Assembly (NCBI GenBank): GCA_030544235.1
Contig: CM060474.1
Coordinates: forward strand, 1,116,001 to 1,180,000
Source of the DNA: Lepturacanthus savala
Lineage: Eukaryota; Chordata; Actinopteri; Scombriformes; Trichiuridae
Direction of reading: 5' to 3'
Length of the DNA stretch: 64,000 nt
The notes beneath the pieces were generated by a model. That model had not been told where the DNA came from. It saw nothing but the letters and a program-made list of their open reading frames with translations, and ran no database searches. This document shows positions 12,094-26,076 of the stretch, in pieces (positions within the stretch are counted from its first letter, which is position 1; the number at the start of each line of letters is the position of its first letter). The position numbers and the translations under genes were made by a program.

Positions 12094-13038
12094 TTTGGAT
12101 CAGAAATTCACCTGGAAAATCTATTGTTTTCATGTGGTTTGTGTTTTAAAGTTTTTATTGCTCCATATGCATTCTCTCGGTCTGAAGAGAACAAAAAGAC
12201 AAAAAGCTATGTAGGCCTAAATCAGTACAATATTTTTACAGAAAATCTTATTTACCTTTTACTATATGTAAAATGGTATAGTTTTGGATCAGAAATTCAC
12301 CTGGAAAAGCTATTGTTTTCATGTGGTTTGTGTTTTAAAGTTTTTATTGCTCCATATGCATTCTCTCGGTCGGAAGAGCACAAAAAGACGAAAAGCTATG
12401 TAGGCCTAAATCAGGACAATATTTTTACAGAAAATCTTATTTACCTTTTACTATATGTAAAATGGTATAGTTTTGGATCAGAAATTCACCTGGAAAAGCT
12501 ATTGTTTTCATGTGGTTTGTGTTTTAAAGTTTTTATTGCTCCATATGCATTCTCTCGGTCTGAAGAGCCCAAAAAGACAAAAAGCTATATAGGCCTAAAT
12601 CAGTACAATATTTTCATAGAAAAACTTATTTACCTTTTACTTTACGTGAAATGGTATAGTTTTGGATCAGAAATTCACCTGGAAAAGCTATTGTTTTCAT
12701 GTGGTTTGTGTTTTAAAGTTTTTATTGCTCCATATGCATTCTCTCGGTCTGAAGAGCACAAAAAGACAAAAAGCTATGTAAGCCTAAATCAGAACAATAT
12801 TTTTATAGAAAATCTTATTTACCTTTTACTTTATGTGAAATGGAATAGTTTTGGATCAGAAATTCACCTGGAAAAGCTATTGTTTTCATGTGGTTTGTGT
12901 TTTAAAGTTTTTATTGCTCCATATGCATTCTCTCGGTCGGAAGAGCACAAAAAGACCAAAAGCTATGTAGGCCTAAATCAGTACAATATTTTTACAGAAA
13001 ATCTTATTTATCTTTTACTTTATGTGAAATGGTATAGT
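12094..13038 (+). repeat. Five linker monomers after the pentamer array
   Basis: Class order: gagaac (with aaaatctattg); gagcac with agacgaaaag and atcaggacaat; gagccc with tttacgtgaaatgg; gagcac with gtaagcc (private combination; elsewhere gagaac); gagcac with atttatctttta. The same five-class run recurs inside the 12-mers that follow and near 22.1-23.0 kb. Confidence 0.85.
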
Positions 13039-15306
13039 TTTGGATCAGAAATTCACCTGGAAAAGTTATTGTTTTCATGTGGTTTGTGTTTTAAAGTTTT
13101 TATTGCTCCATATGCATTCTCTCGGTCGGAAGAGCACAAAAAGACAAAAAACTATGTAGGCCTAAATCAGTACAATATTTTTACAGAAAATCTCATTTAC
13201 CATTTACTATATGTAAAATGGTATAGTTTTGGATCAGAAATTCACCTGGAAAAGCTATTGTTTTCATGTGGTTGGTGTTTTAAAGTTTTTATTGCTCCAT
13301 ATGCATTCTCTCGGTCGGAAGAGCACAAAAAGACCAAAAGCTATGTAGGCCTAAATCAGTACAATATTTTTACAGAAAATCTTATTTACCTTTTACTATA
13401 TGTAAAATGGTATAGTTTTGGATCAGAAATTCACCTGGAAAAGCTATTGTTTTCATGTGGTTTGTGTTTTAAAGTTTTTATTGCTCCATATGCATTCTCT
13501 CGGTCTGAAGAGCCCAAAAAGACAAAAAGCTATATAGGCCTAAATCAGTACAATATTTTCATAGAAAAACTTATTTACCTTTTACTTTATGTGAAATGGT
13601 ATAGTTTTGGATCAGAAATTCACCTGGAAAAGCTATTGTTTTCATGTGATTTGTGTTTTAAAGTTTTTATTGCTCCATATGCATTCTCTCGGTCTGAAGA
13701 GAACAAAAAGACAAAAAGCTATGTAAGCCTAAATCAGAACAATATTTTTATAGAAAATCTTATTTACCTTTTACTTTATGTGAAATGGAATAGTTTTGGA
13801 TCAGAAATTCACCTGGAAAAGCTATTGTTTTCATGTGGTTTGTGTTTTAAAGTTTTTATTGCTCCATATGCATTCTCTCGGTCTGAAGAGAACAAAAAGA
13901 CAAAAAGCTATGTAGGCCTAAATCAGTACAATATTTTTACAGAAAATCTTATTTACCTTTTACTATATGTAAAATGGTATAGTTTTGGATCAGAAATTCA
14001 CCTGGAAAAGCTATTGTTTTCATGTGGTTTGTGTTTTAAAGTTTTTATTGCTCCATATGCATTCTCTCGGTCGGAAGAGCACAAAAAGACGAAAAGCTAT
14101 GTAGGCCTAAATCAGGACAATATTTTTACAGAAAATCTTATTTACCTTTTACTATATGTAAAATGGTATAGTTTTGGATCAGAAATTCACCTGGAAAAGC
14201 TATTGTTTTCATGTGGTTTGTGTTTTAAAGTTTTTATTGCTCCATATGCATTCTCTCGGTCTGAAGAGCCCAAAAAGACAAAAAGCTATATAGGCCTAAA
14301 TCAGTACAATATTTTCATAGAAAAACTTATTTACCTTTTACTTTACGTGAAATGGTATAGTTTTGGATCAGAAATTCACCTGGAAAAGCTATTGTTTTCA
14401 TGTGGTTTGTGTTTTAAAGTTTTTATTGCTCCATATGCATTCTCTCGGTCTGAAGAGAACAAAAAGACAAAAAGCTATGTAAGCCTAAATCAGAACAATA
14501 TTTTTATAGAAAATCTTATTTACCTTTTACTTTATGTGAAATGGAATAGTTTTGGATCAGAAATTCACCTGGAAAAGCTATTGTTTTCATGTGGTTTGTG
14601 TTTTAAAGTTTTTATTGCTCCATATGCATTCTCTCGGTCGGAAGAGCACAAAAAGACCAAAAGCTATGTAGGCCTAAATCAGTACAATATTTTTACAGAA
14701 AATCTTATTTATCTTTTACTTTATGTGAAATGGTATAGTTTTGGATCAGAAATTCACCTGGAAAAGTTATTGTTTTCATGTGGTTTGTGTTTTAAAGTTT
14801 TTATTGCTCCATATGCATTCTCTCGGTCTGAAGAGCCCAAAAAGACAAAAAGCTATGTAGGCCTAAATCAGTACAATATTTTCATAGAAAAACTTATTTA
14901 CCTTTTACTTTACGTGAAATGGTATAGTTTTGGATCAGAAATTCACCTGGAAAAGCTATTGTTTTCATGTGGTTTGTGTTTTAAAGTTTTTATTGCTCCA
15001 TATGCATTCTCTCGGTCTGAAGAGAACAAAAAGACAAAAAGCTATGTAAGCCTAAATCAGAACAATATTTTTATAGAAAATCTTATTTACCTTTTACTTT
15101 ATGTGAAATGGAATAGTTTTGGATCAGAAATTCACCTGGAAAAGCTATTGTTTTCATGTGGTTTGTGTTTTAAAGTTTTTATTGCTCCATATGCATTCTC
15201 TCGGTCGGAAGAGCACAAAAAGACCAAAAGCTATGTAGGCCTAAATCAGTACAATATTTTTACAGAAAATCTTATTTATCTTTTACTTTATGTGAAATGG
15301 TATAGT
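13039..15306 (+). repeat. 2,268-bp 12-mer HOR, copy 1
   Basis: Begins with the ctcatttaccattta monomer and the tgtggttggtg monomer (gttgg at 13,271). Then gagccc; tgtgatttg; gagaac; gagcac with atcaggacaat; gagccc with tttacgtgaaa; gagaac; gagcac; and three more monomers (gagccc, gagaac, gagcac). A private change, aaaaaactatg near 13,147, marks this copy. Confidence 0.87.
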
Positions 15307-17574
15307 TTTGGATCAGAAATTCACCTGGAAAAGTTATTGTTTTCATGTGGTTTGTGTTTTAAAGTTTTTATTGCTCCATATGCATTCTCTCGGTCGGAAG
15401 AGCACAAAAAGACAAAAAGCTATGTAGGCCTAAATCAGTACAATATTTTTACAGAAAATCTCATTTACCATTTACTATATGTAAAATGGTATAGTTTTGG
15501 ATCAGAAATTCACCTGGAAAAGCTATTGTTTTCATGTGGTTGGTGTTTTAAAGTTTTTATTGCTCCATATGCATTCTCTCGGTCGGAAGAGCACAAAAAG
15601 ACCAAAAGCTATGTAGGCCTAAATCAGTACAATATTTTTACAGAAAATCTTATTTACCTTTTACTATATGTAAAATGGTATAGTTTTGGATCAGAAATTC
15701 ACCTGGAAAAGCTATTGTTTTCATGTGGTTTGTGTTTTAAAGTTTTTATTGCTCCATATGCATTCTCTCGGTCTGAAGAGCCCAAAAAGACAAAAAGCTA
15801 TATAGGCCTAAATCAGTACAATATTTTCATAGAAAAACTTATTTACCTTTTACTTTATGTGAAATGGTATAGTTTTGGATCAGAAATTCACCTGGAAAAG
15901 CTATTGTTTTCATGTGATTTGTGTTTTAAAGTTTTTATTGCTCCATATGCATTCTCTCGGTCTGAAGAGAACAAAAAGACAAAAAGCTATGTAAGCCTAA
16001 ATCAGAACAATATTTTTATAGAAAATCTTATTTACCTTTTACTTTATGTGAAATGGAATAGTTTTGGATCAGAAATTCACCTGGAAAAGCTATTGTTTTC
16101 ATGTGGTTTGTGTTTTAAAGTTTTTATTGCTCCATATGCATTCTCTCGGTCTGAAGAGAACAAAAAGACAAAAAGCTATGTAGGCCTAAATCAGTACAAT
16201 ATTTTTACAGAAAATCTTATTTACCTTTTACTATATGTAAAATGGTATAGTTTTGGATCAGAAATTCACCTGGAAAAGCTATTGTTTTCATGTGGTTTGT
16301 GTTTTAAAGTTTTTATTGCTCCATATGCATTCTCTCGGTCGGAAGAGCACAAAAAGACGAAAAGCTATGTAGGCCTAAATCAGGACAATATTTTTACAGA
16401 AAATCTTATTTACCTTTTACTATATGTAAAATGGTATAGTTTTGGATCAGAAATTCACCTGGAAAAGCTATTGTTTTCATGTGGTTTGTGTTTTAAAGTT
16501 TTTATTGCTCCATATGCATTCTCTCGGTCTGAAGAGCCCAAAAAGACAAAAAGCTATATAGGCCTAAATCAGTACAATATTTTCATAGAAAAACTTATTT
16601 ACCTTTTACTTTACGTGAAATGGTATAGTTTTGGATCAGAAATTCACCTGGAAAAGCTATTGTTTTCATGTGGTTTGTGTTTTAAAGTTTTTATTGCTCC
16701 ATATGCATTCTCTCGGTCTGAAGAGAACAAAAAGACAAAAAGCTATGTAAGCCTAAATCAGAACAATATTTTTATAGAAAATCTTATTTACCTTTTACTT
16801 TATGTGAAATGGAATAGTTTTGGATCAGAAATTCACCTGGAAAAGCTATTGTTTTCATGTGGTTTGTGTTTTAAAGTTTTTATTGCTCCATATGCATTCT
16901 CTCGGTCGGAAGAGCACAAAAAGACCAAAAGCTATGTAGGCCTAAATCAGTACAATATTTTTACAGAAAATCTTATTTATCTTTTACTTTATGTGAAATG
17001 GTATAGTTTTGGATCAGAAATTCACCTGGAAAAGTTATTGTTTTCATGTGGTTTGTGTTTTAAAGTTTTTATTGCTCCATATGCATTCTCTCGGTCTGAA
17101 GAGCCCAAAAAGACAAAAAGCTATGTAGGCCTAAATCAGTACAATATTTTTACAGAAAATCTTATTTACATTTTACTAAATGGAAAATGGTATAGTTTTG
17201 GATCAGAAATTCACCTGGAAAAGCTATTGTTTTCATGTGGTTTGTGTTTTAAAGTTTTTATTGCTCCATATGCATTCTCTCGGTCTGAAGAGCACAAAAG
17301 GACAAAAAGCTATGTAGGCCTAAATCAGTACAATATTTTTAGAGAAAATCTTATTTACCTTTTACTTTATGTGAAATGGTATAGTTTTGGATCAGAAATT
17401 CACCTGGAAAAGTTATTGTTTTCATGTGGTTTGTGTTTTAAAGTTTTTGTTGCTCCATATGCATTCTCTCGGTCGGAAGAGCACAAAAAGACAAAAAGCT
17501 ATGTAGGCCTAAATCAGTACAATATTTTTACAGAAAATCTCATTTACCATTTACTATATGTAAAATGGTATAGT
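15307..17574 (+). repeat. 2,268-bp 12-mer HOR, copy 2 (last three monomers replaced)
   Basis: The tgtggttggtg marker is at 15,539, exactly 2,268 bp after copy 1. The first nine monomers match copy 1 class for class. The last three are instead the aaatggaaaatgg, cacaaaaggac and gtttttgttgctcc monomers of the hexamer described at 7.9-9.1 kb. Homology therefore changes at about 17,008. Confidence 0.86.
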
Positions 17575-18141
17575 TTTGGATCAGAAATTCACCTGGAAAA
17601 GCTATTGTTTTCATGTGGTTGGTGTTTTAAAGTTTTTATTGCTCCATATGCATTCTCTCGGTCGGAAGAGCACAAAAAGACCAAAAGCTATGTAGGCCTA
17701 AATCAGTACAATATTTTTACAGAAAATCTTATTTACCTTTTACTATATGTAAAATGGTATAGTTTTGGATCAGAAATTCACCTGGAAAAGCTATTGTTTT
17801 CATGTGGTTTGTGTTTTAAAGTTTTTATTGCTCCATATGCATTCTCTCGGTCTGAAGAGCCCAAAAAGACAAAAAGCTATATAGGCCTAAATCAGTACAA
17901 TATTTTCATAGAAAAACTTATATACCTTTTACTTTATGTGAAATGGTATAGTTTTGGATCAGAAATTCACCTGGAAAAGCTATTGTTTTCATGTGGTTTG
18001 TGTTTTAAAGTTTTTATTGCTCCATATGCATTCTCTCGGTCTGAAGAGAACAAAAAGACAAAAAGCTATGTAAGCCTAAATCAGAACAATATTTTTATAG
18101 AAAATCTTATTTACCTTTTACTTTATGTGAAATGGAATAGT
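17008..18141 (+). repeat. 1,134-bp hexamer HOR, complete copy
   Basis: Class order: aaatggaaaatgg; cacaaaaggac with tttagagaaaat; gtttttgttgctcc with ctcatttaccattta; tgtggttggtg (17,618); gagccc with cttatatacc; gagaac with gtaagcc. It matches 7,939-9,072 and overlaps the last three monomers of the preceding 12-mer, where the two arrangements join. Confidence 0.85.
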
Positions 18142-19086
18142 TTTGGATCAGAAATTCACCTGGAAAAGCTATTGTTTTCATGTGGTTTGTGTTTTAAAGT
18201 TTTTATTGCTCCATATGCATTCTCTCGGTCTGAAGAGCCCAAAAAGACAAAAAGCTATGTAGGCCTAAATCAGTACAATATTTTTACAGAAAATCTTATT
18301 TACATTTTACTAAATGGAAAATGGTATAGTTTTGGATCAGAAATTCACCTGGAAAAGCTATTGTTTTCATGTGGTTTGTGTTTTAAAGTTTTTATTGCTC
18401 CATATGCATTCTCTCGGTCTGAAGAGCACAAAAGGACAAAAAGCTATGTAGGCCTAAATCAGTACAATATTTTTAGAGAAAATCTTATTTACCTTTTACT
18501 TTATGTGAAATGGTATAGTTTTGGATCAGAAATTCACCTGGAAAAGTTATTGTTTTCATGTGGTTTGTGTTTTAAAGTTTTTGTTGCTCCATATGCATTC
18601 TCTCAGTCGGAAGAGCACAAAAAGACAAAAAGCTATGTAGGCCTAAATCAGTACAATATTTTTACAGAAAATCTCATTTACCATTTACTATATGTAAAAT
18701 GGTATAGTTTTGGATCAGAAATTCACCTGGAAAAGCTATTGTTTTCATGTGGTTTGTGTTTTAAAGTTTTTATTGCTCCATATGCATTCTCTCGGTCTGA
18801 AGAGCCCAAAAAGACAAAAAGCTATATAGGCCTAAATCAGTACAATATTTTCATAGAAAAACTTATATACCTTTTACTTTATGTGAAATGGTATAGTTTT
18901 GGATCAGAAATTCACCTGGAAAAGCTATTGTTTTCATGTGGTTTGTGTTTTAAAGTTTTTATTGCTCCATATGCATTCTCTCGGTCTGAAGAGAACAAAA
19001 AGACAAAAAGCTATGTAAGCCTAAATCAGAACAATATTTTTATAGAAAATCTTATTTACCTTTTACTTTATGTGAAATGGAATAGT
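18142..19086 (+). repeat. 945-bp pentamer derived from the hexamer by loss of one monomer
   Basis: Same order as 17,008-18,141, but the tgtggttggtg monomer is missing: the ctcatttaccattta monomer is followed directly by the gagccc monomer. It also carries ctctcagtcgg at 18,600-18,610, a CG-to-CA change at the otherwise near-invariant CpG. Confidence 0.85.
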
Positions 19087-19647
19087 TTTGGATCAGAAAT
19101 TCACCTGGAAAAGCTATTGTTTTCATGTGGTTTGTGTTTTAAAGTTTTTATTGCTCCATATGCATTCTCTCGGTCGGAAGAGCACAAAAAGACCAAAAGC
19201 TATGTAGGCCTAAATCAGTACAATATTTTTACAGAAAATCTTATTTATCTTTTACTTTATGTGAAATGGTATAGTTTTGGATCAGAAATTCACCTGGAAA
19301 AGTTATTGTTTTCATGTGGTTTGTGTTTTAAAGTTTTTATTGCTCCATATGCATTCTCTCGATCTGAAGAGCCCAAAAAGACAAAAAGCTATGTAGGCCT
19401 AAATAATATTTTTACAGAAAATCTTATTTACCTTTTACTATATGTAAAATGGTATAGTTTTGGATCAGAAATTCACCTGGAAAAGCTATTGTTTTCATGT
19501 GGTTTGTGTTTTAAAGTTTTTATTGCTCCATATGCATTCTCTCGGTCTGAAGAGAACAAAAAGACAAAAAGCTATGTAGGCCTAAATCAGTACAATATTT
19601 TTACAGAAAATCTTATTTACCTTTTACTATATGTAAAATGGTATAGT
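19087..19647 (+). repeat. Three monomers including a 183-bp deletion monomer
   Basis: A gagcac monomer, a 183-bp monomer (19,276-19,458; CAGTAC missing at junction 19,404; also ctctcgatctg near 19,358), and a gagaac monomer. They match 9,073-9,633 at an offset of 10,014 bp, including the same ctctcgatctg variant near 9,344. Confidence 0.88.
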
Positions 19648-22107
19648 TTTGGATCAGAAATTCACCTGGAAAAGCTATTGTTTTCATGTGGTTTGTGTTT
19701 TAAAGTTTTTATTTGCTCCATATGCATTCTCTCGGTCGGAAGAGCACAAAAAGACCAAAAGCTATGTAGGCCTAAATCAGTACAATATTTTTACAGAAAA
19801 TCTTATTTACCTTTTACTATATGTAAAATGGTATAGTTTTGGATCAGAAATTCACCTGGAAAAGCTATTGTTTTCATGTGGTTTGTGTTTTAAAGTTTTT
19901 ATTGCTCCATATGCATTCTCTCGGTCTGAAGAGCCCAAAAAGACAAAAAGCTATATAGGCCTAAATCAGTACAATATTTTCATAGAAAAACTTATTTACC
20001 TTTTACTTTATGTGAAATGGTATAGTTTTGGATCAGAAATTCACCTGGAAAAGCTATTGTTTTCATGTGATTTGTGTTTTAAAGTTTTTATTGCTCCATA
20101 TGCATTCTCTCGGTCTGAAGAGAAGAAAAAGACAAAAAGCTATGTAAGCCTAAATCAGAACAATATTTTTATAGAAAATCTTATTTACCTTTTACTTTAT
20201 GTGAAATGGAATAGTTTTGGATCAGAAATTCACCTGGAAAAGCTATTGTTTTCATGTGGTTTGTGTTTTAAAGTTTTTATTGCTCCATATGCATTCTCTC
20301 GGTCTGAAGAGAACAAAAAGACAAAAAGCTATGTAGGCCTAAATCAGTACAATATTTTTAGAGAAAATCTTATTTACCTTTTACTTTATGTGAAATGGTA
20401 TAGTTTTGGATCAGAAATTCACCTGGAAAAGTTATTGTTTTCATGTGGTTTGTGTTTTAAAGTTTTTGTTGCTCCATATGCATTCTCTCGGTCTGAAGAG
20501 AACAAAAAGACAAAAAGCTATGTAGGCCTAAATCAGTACAATATTTTTACAGAAAATCTTATTTACCTTTTACTATATGTAAAATGGTATAGTTTTGGAT
20601 CAGAAATTCACCTGGAAAAGCTATTGTTTTCATGTGGTTTGTGTTTTAAAGTTTTTATTTGCTCCATATGCATTCTCTCGGTCGGAAGAGCACAAAAAGA
20701 CCAAAAGCTATGTAGGCCTAAATCAGTACAATATTTTTACAGAAAATCTTATTTACCTTTTACTATATGTAAAATGGTATAGTTTTGGATCAGAAATTCA
20801 CCTGGAAAAGCTATTGTTTTCATGTGGTTTGTGTTTTAAAGTTTTTATTGCTCCATATGCATTCTCTCGGTCTGAAGAGCCCAAAAAGACAAAAAGCTAT
20901 ATAGGCCTAAATCAGTACAATATTTTCATAGAAAAACTTATTTACCTTTTACTTTATGTGAAATGGTATAGTTTTGGATCAGAAATTCACCTGGAAAAGT
21001 TATTGTTTTCATGTGGTTTGTGTTTTAAAGTTTTTATTGCTCCATATGCATTCTCTCGGTCTGAAGAGAACAAAAAGACAAAAAGCTATGTAAGCCTAAA
21101 TCAGAACAATATTTTTATAGAAAATCTTATTTACCTTTTACTTTATGTGAAATGGAATAGTTTTGGATCAGAAATTCACCTGGAAAAGCTATTGTTTTCA
21201 TGTGGTTTGTGTTTTAAAGTTTTTATTGCTCCATATGCATTCTCTCGGTCTGAAGAGAACAAAAAGACAAAAAGCTATGTAGGCCTAAATCAGTACAATA
21301 TTTTTAGAGAAAATCTTATTTACCTTTTACTTTATGTGAAATGGTATAGTTTTGGATCAGAAATTCACCTGGAAAAGTTATTGTTTTCATGTGGTTTGTG
21401 TTTTAAAGTTTTTGTTGCTCCATATGCATTCTCTCGGTCTGAAGAGAACAAAAAGACAAAAAGCTATGTAGGCCTAAATCAGTACAATATTTTTACAGAA
21501 AATCTTATTTACCTTTTACTATATGTAAAATGGTATAGTTTTGGATCAGAAATTCACCTGGAAAATCTATTGTTTTCATGTGGTTTGTGTTTTAAAGTTT
21601 TTATTTGCTCCATATGCATTCTCTCGGTTGGAAGAGCACAAAAAGACCAAAAGCTATGTAGGCCTAAATCAGTACAATATTTTTACAGAAAATCTTATTT
21701 ACCTTTTACTATATGTAAAATGGTATAGTTTTGGATCAGAAATTCACCTGGAAAAGCTATTGTTTTCATGTGGTTTGTGTTTTAAAGTTTTTATTGCTCC
21801 ATATGCATTCTCTCGGTCTGAAGAGCCCAAAAAGACAAAAAGCTATATAGGCCTAAATCAGTACAATATTTTCATAGAAAAACTTATTTACCTTTTACTT
21901 TATGTGAAATGGTATAGTTTTGGATCAGAAATTCACCTGGAAAAGCTATTGTTTTCATGTGATTTGTGTTTTAAAGTTTTTATTGCTCCATATGCATTCT
22001 CTCGGTCTGAAGAGAACAAAAAGACAAAAAGCTATGTAAGCCTAAATCAGAACAATATTTTTATAGAAAATCTTATTTACCTTTTACTTTATGTGAAATG
22101 GAATAGT
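19648..22107 (+). repeat. Second 946-bp pentamer cluster (duplicate of 9,634-12,093)
   Basis: Units start at 19,648, 20,594 and 21,540, again 946 bp apart and each 10,014 bp after its counterpart. Differences from the first cluster: gagaagaaaaag near 20,119, loss of the tgtgatttg variant in the middle unit (20,984-21,172), and ctcggttggaag at 21,623-21,634 in the third unit. Confidence 0.92.
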
Positions 22108-25100
22108 TTTGGATCAGAAATTCACCTGGAAAATCTATTGTTTTCATGTGGTTTGTGTTTTAAAGTTTTTATTGCTCCATATGCATTCTCTCGGTCTGAA
22201 GAGAACAAAAAGACAAAAAGCTATGTAGGCCTAAATCAGTACAATATTTTTACAGAAAATCTTATTTACCTTTTACTATATGTAAAATGGTATAGTTTTG
22301 GATCAGAAATTCACCTGGAAAAGCTATTGTTTTCATGTGGTTTGTGTTTTAAAGTTTTTATTGCTCCATATGCATTCTCTCGGTCGGAAGAGCACAAAAA
22401 GACGAAAAGCTATGTAGGCCTAAATCAGGACAATATTTTTACAGAAAATCTTATTTACCTTTTACTATATGTAAAATGGTATAGTTTTGGATCAGAAATT
22501 CACCTGGAAAAGCTATTGTTTTCATGTGGTTTGTGTTTTAAAGTTTTTATTGCTCCATATGCATTCTCTCGGTCTGAAGAGCCCAAAAAGACAAAAAGCT
22601 ATATAGGCCTAAATCAGTACAATATTTTCATAGAAAAACTTATTTACCTTTTACTTTACGTGAAATGGTATAGTTTTGGATCAGAAATTCACCTGGAAAA
22701 GCTATTGTTTTCATGTGGTTTGTGTTTTAAAGTTTTTATTGCTCCATATGCATTCTCTCGGTCTGAAGAGAACAAAAAGACAAAAAGCTATGTAAGCCTA
22801 AATCAGAACAATATTTTTATAGAAAATCTTATTTACCTTTTACTTTATGTGAAATGGAATAGTTTTGGATCAGAAATTCACCTGGAAAAGCTATTGTTTT
22901 CATGTGGTTTGTGTTTTAAAGTTTTTATTGCTCCATATGCATTCTCTCGGTCGGAAGAGCACAAAAAGACCAAAAGCTATGTAGGCCTAAATCAGTACAA
23001 TATTTTTACAGAAAATCTTATTTATCTTTTACTTTATGTGAAATGGTATAGTTTTGGATCAGAAATTCACCTGGAAAAGTTATTGTTTTCATGTGGTTTG
23101 TGTTTTAAAGTTTTTATTGCTCCATATGCATTCTCTCGGTCGGAAGAGCACAAAAAGACAAAAAGCTATGTAGGCCTAAATCAGTACAATATTTTTACAG
23201 AAAATCTCATTTACCATTTACTATATGTAAAATGGTATAGTTTTGGATCAGAAATTCACCTGGAAAAGCTATTGTTTTCATGTGGTTGGTGTTTTAAAGT
23301 TTTTATTGCTCCATATGCATTCTCTCGGTCGGAAGAGCACAAAAAGACCAAAAGCTATGTAGGCCTAAATCAGTACAATATTTTTACAGAAAATCTTATT
23401 TACCTTTTACTATATGTAAAATGGTATAGTTTTGGATCAGAAATTCACCTGGAAAAGCTATTGTTTTCATGTGGTTTGTGTTTTAAAGTTTTTATTGCTC
23501 CATATGCATTCTCTCGGTCTGAAGAGCCCAAAAAGACAAAAAGCTATATAGGCCTAAATCAGTACAATATTTTCATAGAAAAACTTATTTACCTTTTACT
23601 TTATGTGAAATGGTATAGTTTTGGATCAGAAATTCACCTGGAAAAGCTATTGTTTTCATGTGATTTGTGTTTTAAAGTTTTTATTGCTCCATATGCATTC
23701 TCTCGGTCTGAAGAGAACAAAAAGACAAAAAGCTATGTAAGCCTAAATCAGAACAATATTTTTATAGAAAATCTTATTTACCTTTTACTTTATGTGAAAT
23801 GGAATAGTTTTGGATCAGAAATTCACCTGGAAAAGCTATTGTTTTCATGTGGTTTGTGTTTTAAAGTTTTTATTGCTCCATATGCATTCTCTCGGTCTGA
23901 AGAGAACAAAAAGACAAAAAGCTATGTAGGCCTAAATCAGTACAATATTTTTACAGAAAATCTTATTTACCTTTTACTATATGTAAAATGGTATAGTTTT
24001 GGATCAGAAATTCACCTGGAAAAGCTATTGTTTTCATGTGGTTTGTGTTTTAAAGTTTTTATTGCTCCATATGCATTCTCTCGGTCGGAAGAGCACAAAA
24101 AGACGAAAAGCTATGTAGGCCTAAATCAGGACAATATTTTTACAGAAAATCTTATTTACCTTTTACTATATGTAAAATGGTATAGTTTTGGATCAGAAAT
24201 TCACCTGGAAAAGCTATTGTTTTCATGTGGTTTGTGTTTTAAAGTTTTTATTGCTCCATATGCATTCTCTCGGTCTGAAGAGCCCAAAAAGACAAAAAGC
24301 TATATAGGCCTAAATCAGTACAATATTTTCATAGAAAAACTTATTTACCTTTTACTTTACGTGGAATGGTATAGTTTTGGATCAGAAATTCACCTGGAAA
24401 AGCTATTGTTTTCATGTGGTTTGTGTTTTAAAGTTTTTATTGCTCCATATGCATTCTCTCGGTCTGAAGAGAACAAAAAGACAAAAAGCTATGTAAGCCT
24501 AAATCAGAACAATATTTTTATAGAAAATCTTATTTACCTTTTACTTTATGTGAAATGGAATAGTTTTGGATCAGAAATTCACCTGGAAAAGCTATTGTTT
24601 TCATGTGGTTTGTGTTTTAAAGTTTTTATTGCTCCATATGCATTCTCTCGGTCGGAAGAGCACAAAAAGACCAAAAGCTATGTAGGCCTAAATCAGTACA
24701 ATATTTTTACAGAAAATCTTATTTATCTTTTACTTTATGTGAAATGGTATAGTTTTGGATCAGAAATTCACCTGGAAAAGTTATTGTTTTCATGTGGTTT
24801 GTGTTTTAAAGTTTTTATTGCTCCATATGCATTCTCTCGGTCTGAAGAGCCCAAAAAGACAAAAAGCTATGTAGGCCTAAATCAGTACAATATTTTTACA
24901 GAAAATCTTATTTACATTTTACTAAATGGAAAATGGTATAGTTTTGGATCAGAAATTCACCTGGAAAAGCTATTGTTTTCATGTGGTTTGTGTTTTAAAG
25001 TTTTTATTGCTCCATATGCATTCTCTCGGTCTGAAGAGCACAAAAGGACAAAAAGCTATGTAGGCCTAAATCAGTACAATATTTTTAGAGAAAATCTTAT

Positions 25101-26076
25101 TTACCTTTTACTTTATGTGAAATGGTATAGTTTTGGATCAGAAATTCACCTGGAAAAGTTATTGTTTTCATGTGGTTTGTGTTTTAAAGTTTTTGTTGCT
25201 CCATATGCATTCTCTCGGTCGGAAGAGCACAAAAAGACAAAAAGCTATGTAGGCCTAAATCAGTACAATATTTTTACAGAAAATCTCATTTACCATTTAC
25301 TATATGTAAAATGGTATAGTTTTGGATCAGAAATTCACCTGGAAAAGCTATTGTTTTCATGTGGTTGGTGTTTTAAAGTTTTTATTGCTCCATATGCATT
25401 CTCTCGGTCGGAAGAGCACAAAAAGACCAAAAGCTATGTAGGCCTAAATCAGTACAATATTTTTACAGAAAATCTTATTTACCTTTTACTATATGTAAAA
25501 TGGTATAGTTTTGGATCAGAAATTCACCTGGAAAAGCTATTGTTTTCATGTGGTTTGTGTTTTAAAGTTTTTATTGCTCCATATGCATTCTCTCGGTCTG
25601 AAGAGCCCAAAAAGACAAAAAGCTATATAGGCCTAAATCAGTACAATATTTTCATAGAAAAACTTATATACCTTTTACTTTATGTGAAATGGTATAGTTT
25701 TGGATCAGAAATTCACCTGGAAAAGCTATTGTTTTCATGTGGTTTGTGTTTTAAAGTTTTTATTGCTCCATATGCATTCTCTCGGTCTGAAGAGAACAAA
25801 AAGACAAAAAGCTATGTAAGCCTAAATCAGAACAATATTTTTATAGAAAATCTTATTTACCTTTTACTTTATGTGAAATGGAATAGTTTTGGATCAGAAA
25901 TTCACCTGGAAAAGCTATTGTTTTCATGTGGTTTGTGTTTTAAAGTTTTTATTGCTCCATATGCATTCTCTCGGTCGGAAGAGCACAAAAAGACCAAAAG
26001 CTATGTAGGCCTAAATCAGTACAATATTTTTACAGAAAATCTTATTTACCTTTTACTATATGTAAAATGGTATAGT
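22108..26076 (+). repeat. Domain II continuation: duplicated linker, 12-mer part and hexamer
   Basis: Monomers 118-138 of the count. Positions 22,108-24,753 match 12,094-14,739 at the 10,014-bp offset, with a private tacgtggaatgg near 24,358. At 24,754 the order jumps to the aaatggaaaatgg hexamer (24,754-25,887), so the second 12-mer of the first copy is absent here. One gagcac monomer leads to the next T-insertion monomer at 26,077. Confidence 0.86.
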
